Below are positions 47,041-59,431 of a stretch of DNA of 64,000 nucleotides, in pieces. The position numbers and the translations under genes were made by a program. Positions within the stretch are counted from its first letter, which is position 1. Each line of letters starts with the position of its first letter. Origin of the DNA: Archivesica marissinica (lineage: Eukaryota; Mollusca; Bivalvia; Venerida; Vesicomyidae); contig CM026386.1 in the NCBI GenBank assembly GCA_014843695.1, forward strand, positions 90,751,955 to 90,815,954, given 5' to 3'. The notes under the pieces are model-generated. The model was given only the letters and a program-made list of their open reading frames with translations, was not told where the DNA came from and did no database searches.

Positions 47041-47280
47041 CTGATTGTCAGGGCATATACCGTACACTCTGGGATTGTCAGGGCATATACCGTACACTCT
47101 GGGATTGTCAGGGCATATACCGTACACTCTGGGATTGTCAGGGCATATACCGTACACTCTGGGATTGTCAGGGCATATACCGTACACTCTGGGATTGTCA
47201 GGGCATATACCGTACACTCTGGGATTGTCAGGGCATATACCGTACACTCTGGGATTGTCAGGGCATATACCGTACACTCT
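47041..47280 (+). repeat. 30-bp minisatellite, 8 almost perfect copies
   Basis: Copies of GGGATTGTCAGGGCATATAC plus CGTACACTCT are identical apart from the first two bases of the first copy (CTGATT). Unit length is a multiple of three without stops, giving open frames on both strands. The sequence identity suggests a very recent expansion. Confidence 0.95.
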
Positions 47281-48070
47281 GGGATTTTAGGATTCATAGT
47301 CGCAGTGACAGCTTAGGTCAAATACACGCACTCGGTGCACGGACGCTCACTTGGGTACATACAATCAGTGATAGTTTACTCACACGAAGTCCATCCAGTG
47401 AGATTCGGTGAGGTGCAAGTGATTTGACTTCAGCGACGGCAGCCACTCTACAACAGATGCCACTTATTTAGAAGATATCGTCATAATCAGTTTTACAAAT
47501 CAATATTTATAAGTATGCATTGTTATATTATGGACATTTCCTGAGGAATGGACAGTTTGCTAGTTTATAAAAAATGTAGTTTATAGGCTTTCGAATTAGT
47601 TTAATCATATGTATTTGCTATTTGACATTTACATTACATACATAATCATGACAAACCAAAGAAAAAGCAAAATGGGTTGGGCAACAAGATCTAACAACAT
47701 TAGTAAGCTTCTTTCGAATAGAATGACACACTGGCTTCCATTAGACCGAATCCAAGAAAGCGTTATTGATGTGTCGCCATTCATTATTTATATGCATTAT
47801 TTCATCTTAAGGCCCGGTTCAGAAATATTAAATTGGCACTTACGAATGCCTCTTATTTATATCTGCTATTTTAATAAATCGTGCTAAATGTGATTTATAC
47901 ATCAATGTATTGCTACAGAGATTGGCTATAGAGTAACAGAGCTACGGATTCATTTCCTGTAGTTTTATTTAAAGTCGCATTCGCAGAGGCATGTGTGCGA
48001 CTCGTTTCTCTACGCAGTTTATGGTTGCAATGTTGCTTCTGGAGACCTCCCAACGAGGCATCTTCTTCCT
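47281..48070. other. Unannotated sequence
   Basis: Short open frames only (for example 47609-47887) without recognisable features. Confidence 0.4.
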
Positions 48071-48716
48071 CTTGCTAAGCGTGCGTTATCGATTGCAGGA
48101 TATGAGAACGATGTTGACCTCTTGCTAAGCGTGCGTTATCGATTGCAGGCTATGAGAACGATGTTGACCTCTTGCTAAGCGTGTGTAATCGATTGCAGGC
48201 TATGAGAACGATGTTGACCTCTTGCTAAACGTGTGTAATCGATTGCAGGCTGTGAGAACGATGTTGACCTCTTGCTAAACGTGCGTAATCGATTGCAGGC
48301 TATGAGAACGATGTTGACCTCTTGCTAAACGTGTGTAATCGATTGCAGGCTATGAGAACGATGTTGACCTCTTGCTAAACGTGCGTAATCGATTACAGGC
48401 TATGAGAACGATGTTGCCCTCTTGCTAAACGTGCGTTATCGATTGCAGGCTATGAGAATGATGTTGACCTCTTGCTAAGCGTGTGTAATCGATTGCAGGC
48501 TATGAGAACGATGTTGACCTCTTGCTAAACGTGTGTAATCGATTGCAGGCTATGAGAACGATGTTGACCTCTTGCTAAACGTGTGTAATCGATTGCAGGC
48601 TATGAGAACGATGCTGATCTCTTGCTAAACGTGCGTAATCGATTGCAGGCTATGAGAACGATGTTGACCTCTTGCTAAGCGTGCGTAATCGATTGCAGGC
48701 TATGAGAACGATGTTA
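48071..48716 (+). repeat. 50-bp minisatellite, about 13 copies
   Basis: Units contain CTTGCTAAACGTGCGTAATC, GATTGCAGGCTATGAGAAC and GATGTTGACCT. Variation is concentrated at CGTGCG/CGTGTG and TAATC/TTATC. Each unit has the palindrome ATCGAT. Confidence 0.95.
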
Positions 48717-48912
48717 ACATGTTTCCTTTAATCTTAGTCAAATTAAGATTATATAGTTTTCAATTAAACTAACATGTCTAGGTTGAATTTCACAGAAACG
48801 AGTTGGTAATACTAGTTTTGTAACGATTGCAACCTCGTCATAACAACATTTCTAGAAAATATGAGAGTTTGAACAGGATTATAACTTTGGATATGCCTAG
48901 TTCGACAAACTG
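48717..48912. other. Unannotated spacer between two arrays
   Basis: Nothing recognised. Confidence 0.4.
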
Positions 48913-51288
48913 ATCCAAGCTACAGTTCAACATAATGCTCCATGTTACAGTTCAACATAATGCTCCAAGCTACAGTTCAACACAATGCTCCATGTTACAG
49001 TTCAACACAATGCTCCATGTTACAGTTCAACATAATGCTCCAAGCTACAGTTCAACACAATGCTCCATGTTACAGTTCAATACAATGCTCCATGTTACAG
49101 TTCAACATAATGCTCCAAGCTACAGTTCAACACAATGCTCCATGTTACAGTTCAACACAATGCTCCATGTTACAGTTCAACACAATGCTCCATGTTACAG
49201 TTCAACACAATGCTCCATGTTACAGTTCAACACAATGCTCCATGTTACAGTTCAACATAATGCTCCATGTTACAGTTCAACACAATGCTCCATGTTACAG
49301 TTCAACACAATGATCCATGCTACAGTTCAACACAATGCTCCAAGCTACAGTTCAACACAATGCTCCATGCTACAGTTCAGCATAATGCTCCATGCTACAG
49401 TTCAACACAATGCGCCAAGCTACAGTTCAGCATAATGCTCCATGCTACAGTTCAACACAATGCTCCATGCTACAGTTCAGCATAATGCTCCATGCTACAG
49501 TTCAACACAATGCGCCAAGCTACAGTTCAGCATAATGCTCCATGCTACAGTTCAACACAATGCTCCATGTTACAGTTCAACATAATGCTCCAAGCTACAG
49601 TTCAGCATAATAAGCTACAGTTCAACACAATGCTCCAAGCTACAGTTCAACACAATGCTCCATGTTACAGTTCAACATAATGCTCCATGCTACAGTTCAA
49701 CAAAATGCTCCAAGCTACAGTTCAGCATAATAAGCTACAGTTCAACACAATGCTCCAAGTTACAGTTCAACACAATGCTCCAAGTTACAGTTCAACACAA
49801 TGCTCCAAGCTACAGTTCAACACAATGCTCCAAGCTACAGTTCAACACAATGCTCCAAGCTACAGTTCAACACAATGCTCCATGCTACAGTTCAACACAA
49901 TGCTCCATGCTACAGTTCAACACAATGCTCCAAGCTACAGTTCAGCACAATGCTCCATGCTACAGTTCAACACAATGCTCCAAGCTACAGTTCAACACAA
50001 TGCTCCAAGCTACAGTTCAACACAATGCTCCAAGCCACAGTTCAACACAATGCTCCAAGCTACAGTTCAACACAATGCTCCCTCCAAGCTACAGTTCAAC
50101 ACAATGCTCCAAGCTACAGTTCAACACAATGCTCCAAGCTACAGTTCAACACAATGCGCCAAGCTACAGTTCAGCATAATGCTCCATGCTACAGTTCAAC
50201 ACAATGCTCCATGTTACAGTTCAACATAATGCTCCAAGCTACAGTTCAGCATGATAAGCTACAGTTCAACACAATGCTCCAAGCTACAGTTCAACACAAT
50301 GCTCCATGCTACAGTTCAACACAATGCTCCAAGCTACAGTTCAACACAATGCTCCAAGTTACAGTTCAACACAATGCTCCAAGCTACAGTTCAACACAAT
50401 GCTCCAAGCCACAGTTCAACACAATGCTCCAAGCTACAGTTCAACACAATGCTCCAAGCTACAGTTCAACACAATGCTCCCTCCAAGCTACAGTTCAACA
50501 CAATGCTCCAAGCTACAGTTCAACACAATGCTCCAAGCTACAGTTCAACACAATGCGCCAAGCTACAGTTCAGCATAATGCTCCATGCTACAGTTCAACA
50601 CAATGCTCCATGTTACAGTTCAACATAATGCTCCAAGCTACAGTTCAGCATGATAAGCTACAGTTCAACACAATGCTCCAAGCTACAGTTCAACACAATG
50701 CTCCATGTTACAGTTCAACACAATGATCCATGCTACAGTTCAACACAATGCTCCAAGCTACAGTTCAGCACAATGCTCCATCTACAGTTCAACATAATGC
50801 TCCAAGCTACAGTTCAGCATAATGCTCCATGTTACAGTTCAACACAATGCTCCAAGCTACAGTTCAACATAATGCTCCAAGCTACAGTTCAACATAATGC
50901 GCCAAGCTACAGTTCAGCATAATGCTCCATGTTACAGTTCAACACAATGCTCCAAGCTACAGTTCAACATAATGCTCCATGTTACAGTTCAACATAATGC
51001 TCCAAGCTACAGTTCAACACAATGCTCCAAGCTACAGTTCAGCATAATGCTCCAAGTTACAGTTCAACACAATGCTCCATGCTACAGTTCAACACAATGC
51101 TCCATGTTACAGTTCAACACAATGCGCCAAGCTACAGTTCAGCATAATGCTCCATGTTACAGTTCAACACAATGCTCCATGTTACAGTTCAACACAATGC
51201 TCCATGTTACAGTTCAACATAATAATCCAAGCTACAGTTCAGCACAATGCTCCAAGCTACAGTTCAGCATAATAATCCAAGTTACAGT
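48913..51288 (+). repeat. 25-bp minisatellite, about 94 copies
   Basis: Units of GCTCCAAGCTACAG plus TTCAACACAAT with common variants CATGCTACAG, CATGTTACAG and TTCAGCATAAT. A 399-bp block is duplicated: GCTCCCTCC lies at 50077 and 50476, and AGCATGATAAG at 50248 and 50647. The long Ser/Gln/His-rich open frames here (up to 308 codons) are artefacts of a unit with few stops. Confidence 0.95.
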
Positions 51289-52676
51289 ATAACTCTTTCA
51301 TCGCCAGCCAATGTCACATAAAAGAGACTTTGCACAAAGCAGATAACCCTACCGGACAGAACGTGTCGTCTGATATATATGCAGATTGCGCATGGATTAG
51401 TGGAATTGAAATACCTGTCGGAATAGCAAACAACATAGATCCTGATCAGACGGGGCGCTACAAATGTGTACATGCTCTGAATTTATTCGGCACCGATCGA
51501 GTTAACATAATGCCCCAACTTACAGTTCCTAGTTACAGTTAAACATGTTGATTAAGTCACAGTTCAACATAACGAACTAGCTGCTACGAATGTTGTCCTG
51601 CGAAATCACACTTATGCTAGCATTTGTTTTCCCCGTCTTTTGGTTTATTTGAAAGGCATATATTCATGTATGCTAGGCGTATATGTTTCCTTGTCATTCA
51701 ATGCAGTTAGAAGGCGTCTAATTGGAAGACATGTAAGTATTCACATATAAGGAGACTCATATTCAATTACGGTTAATTACATCCGTTATCAGTTTATTTA
51801 TATTTATATAAATATATGTCTTCCATATACCATAGCAGTATACTTAATGAATGAATAACGGGATAATAGTTGACATCTGAGAATGAACAACACTGTATTG
51901 GGCGTGTATGTGGAAGCCGAAAGCCCCCACGCTAACCGTAGGCAAACCCGATGTCGTTGATACACAGATGGAAACTATTAACCCGCGATTCATTACTTTA
52001 TTTAGATTCATTAATCAAAGAACACCAAAGAAACGCTGCCTAAGCTGCACATGCGCAAGGAAATTCACATGAAAGCAGATACAAACATGACATATACGTT
52101 CATCGAAAGAAATGCAACGGCAATGTAAATATGTAATGTTAAAACATCTCCAGTCACTACAGTCTACTCGCAACGGACTAGCTCACAAGCGTAGACACAC
52201 TAACTAACTGCCGTAGGCCCCTACTGACGCATTACATTCCTTAGTTATACGCGATAACAATAAGAAGACATTGTAGTAGTTCATCACAGTGACTGTTCAA
52301 CACAAATATACATAAACTTTCATACGAAAAATAATATTATGTCAATAACTGAAATTAGCATAAATGATTTTCTATGATTTTGGCTAATATAATAATAATA
52401 ATATATGTCCCCGTTGGGAGCCTCATTTCTATACAATGCACAACCGCAAAAACACTTCTATGTCTTTGCTATACTCTCTCTAAACTGATGTATACCAATA
52501 AACAAGCAACAACTGTATGCTGTACCAGAACGAGCAACGTTTATTTCGGCAACCTGGCTACACATATGCTTACATATTTACATATATATATATCCACAAG
52601 GTCGACTGTATCAACAATAATATCAACATTCAAGTGTATTTACATATCACTATTGATATTACCGCATAACTACGTC
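51289..52676. other. Dispersed-repeat pieces and unannotated sequence
   Basis: About 51290-51518 interrupts the 25-bp array: array-like sequence resumes at 51519 (CATAATGCCCCAACTTACAG). The insert contains ACAACATAGATCCTGATCAG, also present at about 55259. About 52097-52145 resembles 23785-23850. The remainder shows no gene or RNA. Confidence 0.45.
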
Positions 52677-52723
52677 TTAAAGGCCTGCAGTTTGACCCCG
52701 TCCAATTGTAAAGATTTATACTT

Positions 52724-52943
52724 TACACATATTCTGCCGATTTCTACAAGATGCCATTGAGTAAAATAACAATGTATGTAACTGATGAGCAGAGAAAAGA
52801 ATTGCTGACTTTCTTGCAAAATAAGAACTGGGACGTAGAGATGGAAATAGAAGAAACAGCCACCGCCATGCCCGTTACAGAGGCTGCTTACGTACCTCCC
52901 CTCAATGGCATCTTGTAGAAATCGGCAGAATATGTGTAATACT
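52724..52943. repeat. Subterminal inverted repeat pair inside the Kolobok element
   Basis: TTACACATATTCTGCCGATT, continuing through TCTACAAGATGCCATTGAG at the left, is repeated inverted at the right (CTCAATGGCATCTTGTAGAA, then ATCGGCAGAATATGTGTAA). About 39 bp per arm match, enclosing about 140 bp. It may be a nested short palindromic element or a subterminal transposase-binding structure; the left arm directly adjoins the terminal repeat of the transposon. Confidence 0.75.
52751..52918 (+). CDS. 55-residue open frame between subterminal inverted repeats
   Basis: ATG at 52751 to TAG at 52916-52918. The protein starts MPLSKITMYVTDEQRKELL and ends AAYVPPLNGIL; it is acidic in the middle (DVEMEIEETATAM). 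Both ends of the frame lie inside the inverted-repeat arms. Not recognised; may be chance, or a small accessory protein of the transposon. No codon-based proof of function is possible from one copy. Confidence 0.3.
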   Translation: MPLSKITMYVTDEQRKELLTFLQNKNWDVEMEIEETATAMPVTEAAYVPPLNGIL

Positions 52944-53690
52944 CGTATGTTCAAGAGATTATAATTATAATATTATACATATACTCATAGCATTCACTGT
53001 GATTATTATGTAGCATCAATATCGGTAAACACACACTGACAGAGAAATATTTAAAATATAACAGAAAACTTGCGAATAATACTGTAGATATATAATTAAA
53101 TGAAGTATGAAGGTCACCATATAACGAACACATATAGTTTATTCATATAAATACATACATATTATATACATACATATTTGATTAGGTCAACACATGAACT
53201 GAATTTTGAATTAGATTGCACAGATCACAACCATAGCGCACATTATACATGTATAGAAATGACACTAGCAGTTGACAGGCCAATTCCACGTGAATTTCGC
53301 TCTCACATGCTTGGCTGTACGTATGACTAATCTAGTCTATAGAGTAGGCCTACTTAGCGCGAGTTCAGTCAGCTATAGCTTTAGTATTTTCAATCTTGAA
53401 AACCTTTGATTTTCTAATACTGTGATTAGATATAATGTATTATTGTATTACTGCTCCTACATGCTAGTGTGTACACCATTTTAGATTTAAAGTATCTTTC
53501 TTTGCTACAGTATATTCTATGGTGTATTATTAATAAATAAGTGATTGCATATTCTTTGTCACACCGTCTCTGTGTGTACATGCAAGTTTTTTTTTAATGA
53601 ACTAGTTGGTTACTGACTATTGAGTAAACTTTTTTCAATCCAATTCTTAAATTGATATTAGCTCAAAAATGAGTAAAACAGCGTTTTAAT

Positions 53691-55198
53691 ATGAACTTAT
53701 TTGGCAATAAATCTGAATACGAACAATTCCGAAGTGATCTAAAATGTATTGATCTCGCTTTGAGACGTAAAAAGAACGATAAACCTAATACTCTTGATGT
53801 ACTCAATATAATAGTTACAAAATACAAAGAGAGCCTATTGTCGGAAGAGAATAGCCATCCTGCCCCAGTAGATGACCACAATGAATGTACTTTGCAGTCG
53901 TACGATGAGAATCTCGTTATTACAACACAAACTGCATTGCAGAACTTCTCAGACATTTCATACAGACATAGCGGTACTTGTGATTTCAGGTTGACATTGA
54001 AGGCGACTAATAGTATTGACTATGGCAAACAATTCATTGTAACATGTGACCAATGCCAATTTAAGTCTGCTTGGAAATCATCACTTGAACTATCTAATGG
54101 AAAGAATTTAGTCACGTTACGAATGTTTCATGGCTATATCACAAGTGGCATGCTACCATCACAGATGGATAGATTCATTTCTACAATTGGACTGCAAACG
54201 CTTGGATCTCGAACGACTAAAGCTTATCTAAAATTCACGTCTGATCATATTAGCGAAGAAAGATGGTCATCCTGTGATATTGCTCTAACCGAAGAGCTTC
54301 AGTTAAACGGGCCTGATAACTCAATAGACTTGGTAACAGATGCACGGCACAGTACTCGGCGAAACTCCAAGTTCACTGACGTTGCCTGTCTTGGGTATAA
54401 TACTAAACAAGTAATACATCACGAAATAGTCAGCCGTGCTGACGACCCATGTGCACAGCGACATGAGCTTCTGGGCACAAAAAGAATATATGCCCACCTT
54501 GAAACAAAACAAATTAATGTTCGACGCCATGGTCACGATCGTAATACAAGTGTTAGCAAATATATCAGAGAAAATCAGCAACGTACAGTAAATCAATATG
54601 ACACATGGCATGCATCCGTATCCCTTGAAAAGCAACTGAAACAGATATCAAGTGGTGCAAAATGCCGAGAGGGCAAAACCTGGTCCATTCAACTTTCCAA
54701 CAAAGTTGGGCCGGTCAAAACACATATGCAATATGCTATGCGTAATTGCAATGGTGACCAATCCATACTTCGAACAAAAATGGAATGTATTGTCAAACAT
54801 TACCAAAATGACCACACAGACTGTTCACCCGAGTCTCGGTGTAAAATAGATCCCAACTATATCCCCAGCCGTCAAATACTTACAAGACCTGTTGCTGTAG
54901 AACTGTTGCTGTCATGTGTTAGAATGTTTATAAGGAAGCGCAAAATTATATCTACCACATGGACACTAGTAGCGTGGAATCATTCAACAACAGCTTGAAT
55001 GTTTTCCATGACAAACGTATCGGAACCTTCTCTGCTCTTCACTACACTATAAGCTCACATTTGGCAATATGTCAATGGAATGAGACAGTGCAAGTCAAGA
55101 ATAATACAAGACTCCGTTGTACGCTCCAGTTCAAATCCAACATTTGGGCACGGTATAAACAGGCATTATTTTCACACTTAATCTGGCGGCCTTTTTAA
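53691..55198 (+). pseudogene. Kolobok-like DDE transposase, one frameshift
   Basis: 435 codons are open from the ATG at 53691. A CxxC pair (Cys119, Cys122) precedes the core. Candidate catalytic residues are Asp217 (VTDARHSTRR) and Asp283 (GHDRNTS), and the DTWH signature follows at 304-307, typical of Kolobok proteins. The frame is lost near 54935. The continuation in another frame (54959-55198) has SSVESFNNSL, which fits the catalytic Glu. Only one net shift separates this copy from an open frame of about 500 codons. The enzyme family excises and inserts DNA at TTAA. The superfamily call rests on motifs plus the TTAA duplication. Confidence 0.75.
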
Positions 55199-55681
55199 AC
55201 CAGATGATACATGAAAGTGACAGAACAGAATATGAAAGTGACGAAACTCCGACCTTACAAACAACATAGATCCTGATCAGTTTAACAGTTTATTCGTAAT
55301 TCAAGGCCTCCGCCCCATACACATATATTATATACATGCATACAAATTATCAGTCTCAGTGATTACGCTACGGCTAATGAGGCACCTACATAACATGTAA
55401 TCTATGTCCCTGGGCTGATCTGGATTATGTAGTTTGAATACTCATAACTATCAATTTTCTTTACAATAAATAATATACGTTTACTTAAATTGTCAGTGCC
55501 TCATTTTGACTAATTCTCAGCTCACAGAGTGATCGTGCATATTAACCGTTAGAAAATACCTACATACGCCAAATTATACTGAATGTACTGCTACATTGTT
55601 GATACAAGCCACTAATTACATGGAACAGGTAGTAAAGTATAAATCTTTACAATTGGACGGGGTCAAACTGCAGGCCTTTAA

Positions 55682-56588
55682 GCATTATATATCTGCGCAA
55701 TGTTTTGTTTTGTTTTAGTCAATTGATCAAATATTACAAACCGACTTCGCCCAGGAAAAACGAGAGAATTTACTCTGGAAACCTGTAACCCATGTCTACA
55801 TGACCACTTGTACAAAAAGTGACCGGATTGTCGGATTGTAGAGCAGTATGGTTCCACGCTCTCTTGCAAATATACAATATCATTACATGTACTAATTGTA
55901 TCATAAAGACAGTATTTAATTGTGAAATGCCTTAATATTCATAACATGAAATTATAACTTGTTAGAAGTTGTTCGGTAGAATGATCAGCTCTACATACAC
56001 GTCTCAATATATAATCTTAAATAGCACGCTTTCCTCGTGCTATATAGACCGACCGATACACATTATCACTTTAGGGTACCGCTACGCGAAAGACAAATAT
56101 TTCACGCTCTACTATCGAAACGCGTGAAATGAATAATAGTGTTAACGTACCTAAATAATTCCATTATAATGTTCAAGATAGTTTCTGTTTGCTGTCAAAT
56201 TCAATAACTACAGACACAACAAATGCATTAGAATATATTACCTTATAATTAACTGTTCATGATTGTCAGAAAATAGCTAAACTACAAACGTAGATCCAAC
56301 CGCGGAGGAATACGAAACTCAAGCAGTGACAGAGTAAATGCCAAAGTTCACTGTTTCAAAACAGTGGAAGAAGGAGTTTTCTTTCGCCATGAAAACTCCA
56401 TCATTCATTGGAAAGCATAAAAGAAATAGTATTCTTTAACATATTGATATATGATACATATTTCTATAAAATACAGTTGCTTGTATTCGGTGTACTACAG
56501 CCATTACATGTGTTCTTATATCAACACACGTGCAATAACACCTGGAATCATTCGTATTGGTCACGGCATGACAACTTGCTTTTGACAC
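55682..56588. other. Unannotated sequence
   Basis: No exon of the receptor, RNA gene or repeat recognised between the transposon and the 61-bp array. Confidence 0.4.
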
Positions 56589-59431
56589 ATTTGACACATA
56601 GTTTGTTAAGTTCGTACATTTACGCACATATTTAATATAATACTCTTACATTTGACACATAGTTTGTTAAGTTCGTACATTTACGCACATATTTAATATA
56701 ATACCCTTACATGTGACACATAGTTTGTTAAGTTCGTACATTTACGCACAGATTTAATATAATACTCTTACATTTGACATATAGTTTGTTAAGTTCGTAC
56801 ATTTACGCAAAGATTTAATATAATACTCTTACATTTGACATATAGTTTGTTAAGTTCGTACATTTACGCACAGATTTAATACAATACTCTTACATTTGAC
56901 ATATAGTTTGTTAAGTTCATACATTTACGCACACATTTAATATAATACTCTTACATTTGACACATAGTTTGTTAAGTTCATACATTTACGCACATATTTA
57001 ATATAATACCCTTACATGTGACACATAGTTTGTTAAGTTCGTACATTTACGCACATATTTAATATAATACTCTTACATTTGACATATAGTTTGTTAAGTT
57101 CGTACATTTACGCAAAGATTTAATATAATACTCTTACATGTGACACATAGTTTGTTAAGTTCGTTCATTTACGCACATATTAAAAATAATGCTCATAAAT
57201 TTGACATATAGTTTGTTAATTTCGTACAATTACGCAAAGATTTAATATAATACAATTACATGTGACACATAGTTTGTTAATTTAGTACATTTACGCAAAG
57301 ATTCAATATAATACTCTTACATTTGACATATAGATTGTTAAGTTCGTACAGTTACGTAAAGTTTTAATATAATACTCTTACATGTGACACATAGTTTGAT
57401 AAGTTCGTACAATTACGCAAAGATTTATTATAATACCCTTACATGTGACACATAGTTCGTTAAGTTCGTACAATTACGCAAGGATTTAATAAAATACTCA
57501 TACATTTGACACATAGTTTGTTAAGTTCGTACAATTACGCAAAGATTTAATATAACACCCTTACATTTGACATATAGTTTGTTAAGTTCGTACAATTACG
57601 CAAATATTTAATATAATACTCTTACATGTGACACATAGTTTGTTAAGTTCGTACATTTACGCACAGATTTAATATAATATTCTTACATGTGACACATAGT
57701 TTGTTAAGTTCGTTCATTTACGCACAGATTAAAAATAATGCTCATAAATTTGACATTTAGTTTGTTAAGTTCGTACAATTACGCAAATAATTAATATAAT
57801 ACAATTACATGTGACACATAGTTTGTTAATTTAGTACAATTACGCAAAGATTCAATATAATACCCTTACATTTGACATATAGATTGTTGAGTTCGTACAG
57901 TTACGTAAAGTTTTAATATAATACTCTTACATGTGACACATAGTTTGTTAAGTTCGTACATTTACGCAACGATTTAATATAATACTCTTACATATGACAT
58001 ATAGTGTGTTAAGTTCGTACATTTACGCACATATTTAATATAATACTCTTACATTTGACATATAGTTTGTTAAGTTCCTACAATTACGCAAAGATTTAAT
58101 ATAATACAATTACATGTGACACATAGTTTGTTAATTTAGTACAATTACGCAAAGATTCAATATAATACTCTTACATGTGACAAATAGTTTGTTAAGTTCG
58201 TACATTTACGCAAATATTTAATATAATTCTCTTTCATGTGACACATAGTTTGTTAAGTTCGTACATTTACGCAAAGATTTAATATAATACTCTTACATGT
58301 GACAACTAGTTTGTTAAGTTCGTACATTTACGCAAATATTTAATATAATTCTCTTTCATGTGACATATAGTTTGTTAAGTTCGTATATTTACGCAAATAT
58401 TTAATATAATTCTCTTTCATGTGACATATAGTTTGTTAAGTTCGTACAATTATGCAAAGATTTAAAATAATACTCTTACATGTGGCACATAGTTTGCTAA
58501 GTTCGAACATTTACGCAAAGATTTAATATAATACTCTTACGTGTGACACATAGTTTGTTAAGTTCCTACAATTACGAAAATATTTAATATAATACTCTTA
58601 CATTTAACATATAGTTTGTTAAGTTCGTACATTTACGCAAATATTTAATATAATTCTCTTTCATGTGACGCATAGTTTGTTAAGTTCGTACAATTACGCA
58701 AAGATTTAATATAATACTACTACATTTGACATATAGTTTGATAAGTTCGAACAATTACGCAACTATTTATTATAATACTCTTACATGTGACACATAGTTT
58801 GTTAAGTTCGTACAATTACGCAAGGATTTAATATAATACTCATACATTTGACATATAGTTTGTTAAGTTCGTACATTTACGCAAATATTTAATATAATAC
58901 TCATACATTTGACATATAGTTTGTTAAGTTCATACATTTACGCACAGAGTTAAAATAATACACTTACATTTGACATATGGTTTATTAAGTTCATACAATT
59001 ACGCAAAGATTTAATATAATACTCTTACATGTGACACATAGTTTGTTAAGTTCGTACAATTACGTAAATATTTAATATAATACCCTTATATTTGACATAT
59101 TGTTTGTTAAGTTCATACATTTACGCAACGATTTAATATAATACCCTTACATGTGACACATAGTTTGTTAAGTTCGTACATTTACGCAAAGATTAAATAT
59201 AATAATCTTACATTTGACATATAGTTTGTTAAGTTCGTACATTTACGCAAAGATTTAATATAATAGCCTTACATGTGACACATAGTTTGTTAAGTTCGTA
59301 CAATTACGCAAACATTTAATATAATACTCTTACATGTGACACATAGTTTGTTAAGTTCGTACATTTACGCACATATTAAACATAATACTCATAAATTTGA
59401 CATATAGTTTGTTAAGTGAGTACATTTACGC
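56589..59431 (+). repeat. 61-bp satellite, left block, about 46 copies
   Basis: AT-rich units contain TAGTTTGTTAAGTTCGTACA, TTTACGCAAATATTTAATAT and AATACTCTTACATGTGACAC, with a TTTGACATA subtype. A rarer subtype (ATTAAAAATAATGCTCATAA followed by TTAATTTCG or TTAATTTAG units) recurs near 57180 and 57730, about 550 bp apart, hinting at block duplication. The block ends inside a unit, where a LINE begins. Confidence 0.95.

Larger units (their letters stand above)
52681..55677 (+). mobile_element. Complete Kolobok-type DNA transposon
   Basis: Terminal inverted repeats of 46 identical bp (52681-52726 and 55632-55677) begin AGGCCTGCAGTTTGACCCC. The element is 2997 bp and is flanked on both sides by TTAA (52677-52680 and 55678-55681), the target duplication known for Kolobok and piggyBac. 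Inside is a single transposase gene with Kolobok-like motifs. Identical ends and an intact target duplication suggest a fairly recent insertion, although the transposase has a frameshift. The spaces 52944-53690 and 55199-55631 hold no further gene. Confidence 0.85.

Noticed and set aside
46882..47316. 144-codon frame with a 10-residue repeat
   Set aside because: Explained by the perfect 30-bp minisatellite, which is open on both strands.
48935..50922. Ser/Gln/His-rich frames of up to 308 codons resembling a low-complexity protein
   Set aside because: Explained by the 25-bp minisatellite; several overlapping frames are equally open.
51330..51542. 70-codon frame considered as an Ig-like or receptor exon (GRYKCVHALNLFG)
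   Set aside because: Part of the sequence recurs near 55259 and the region looks like a dispersed repeat; no supporting splice sites.
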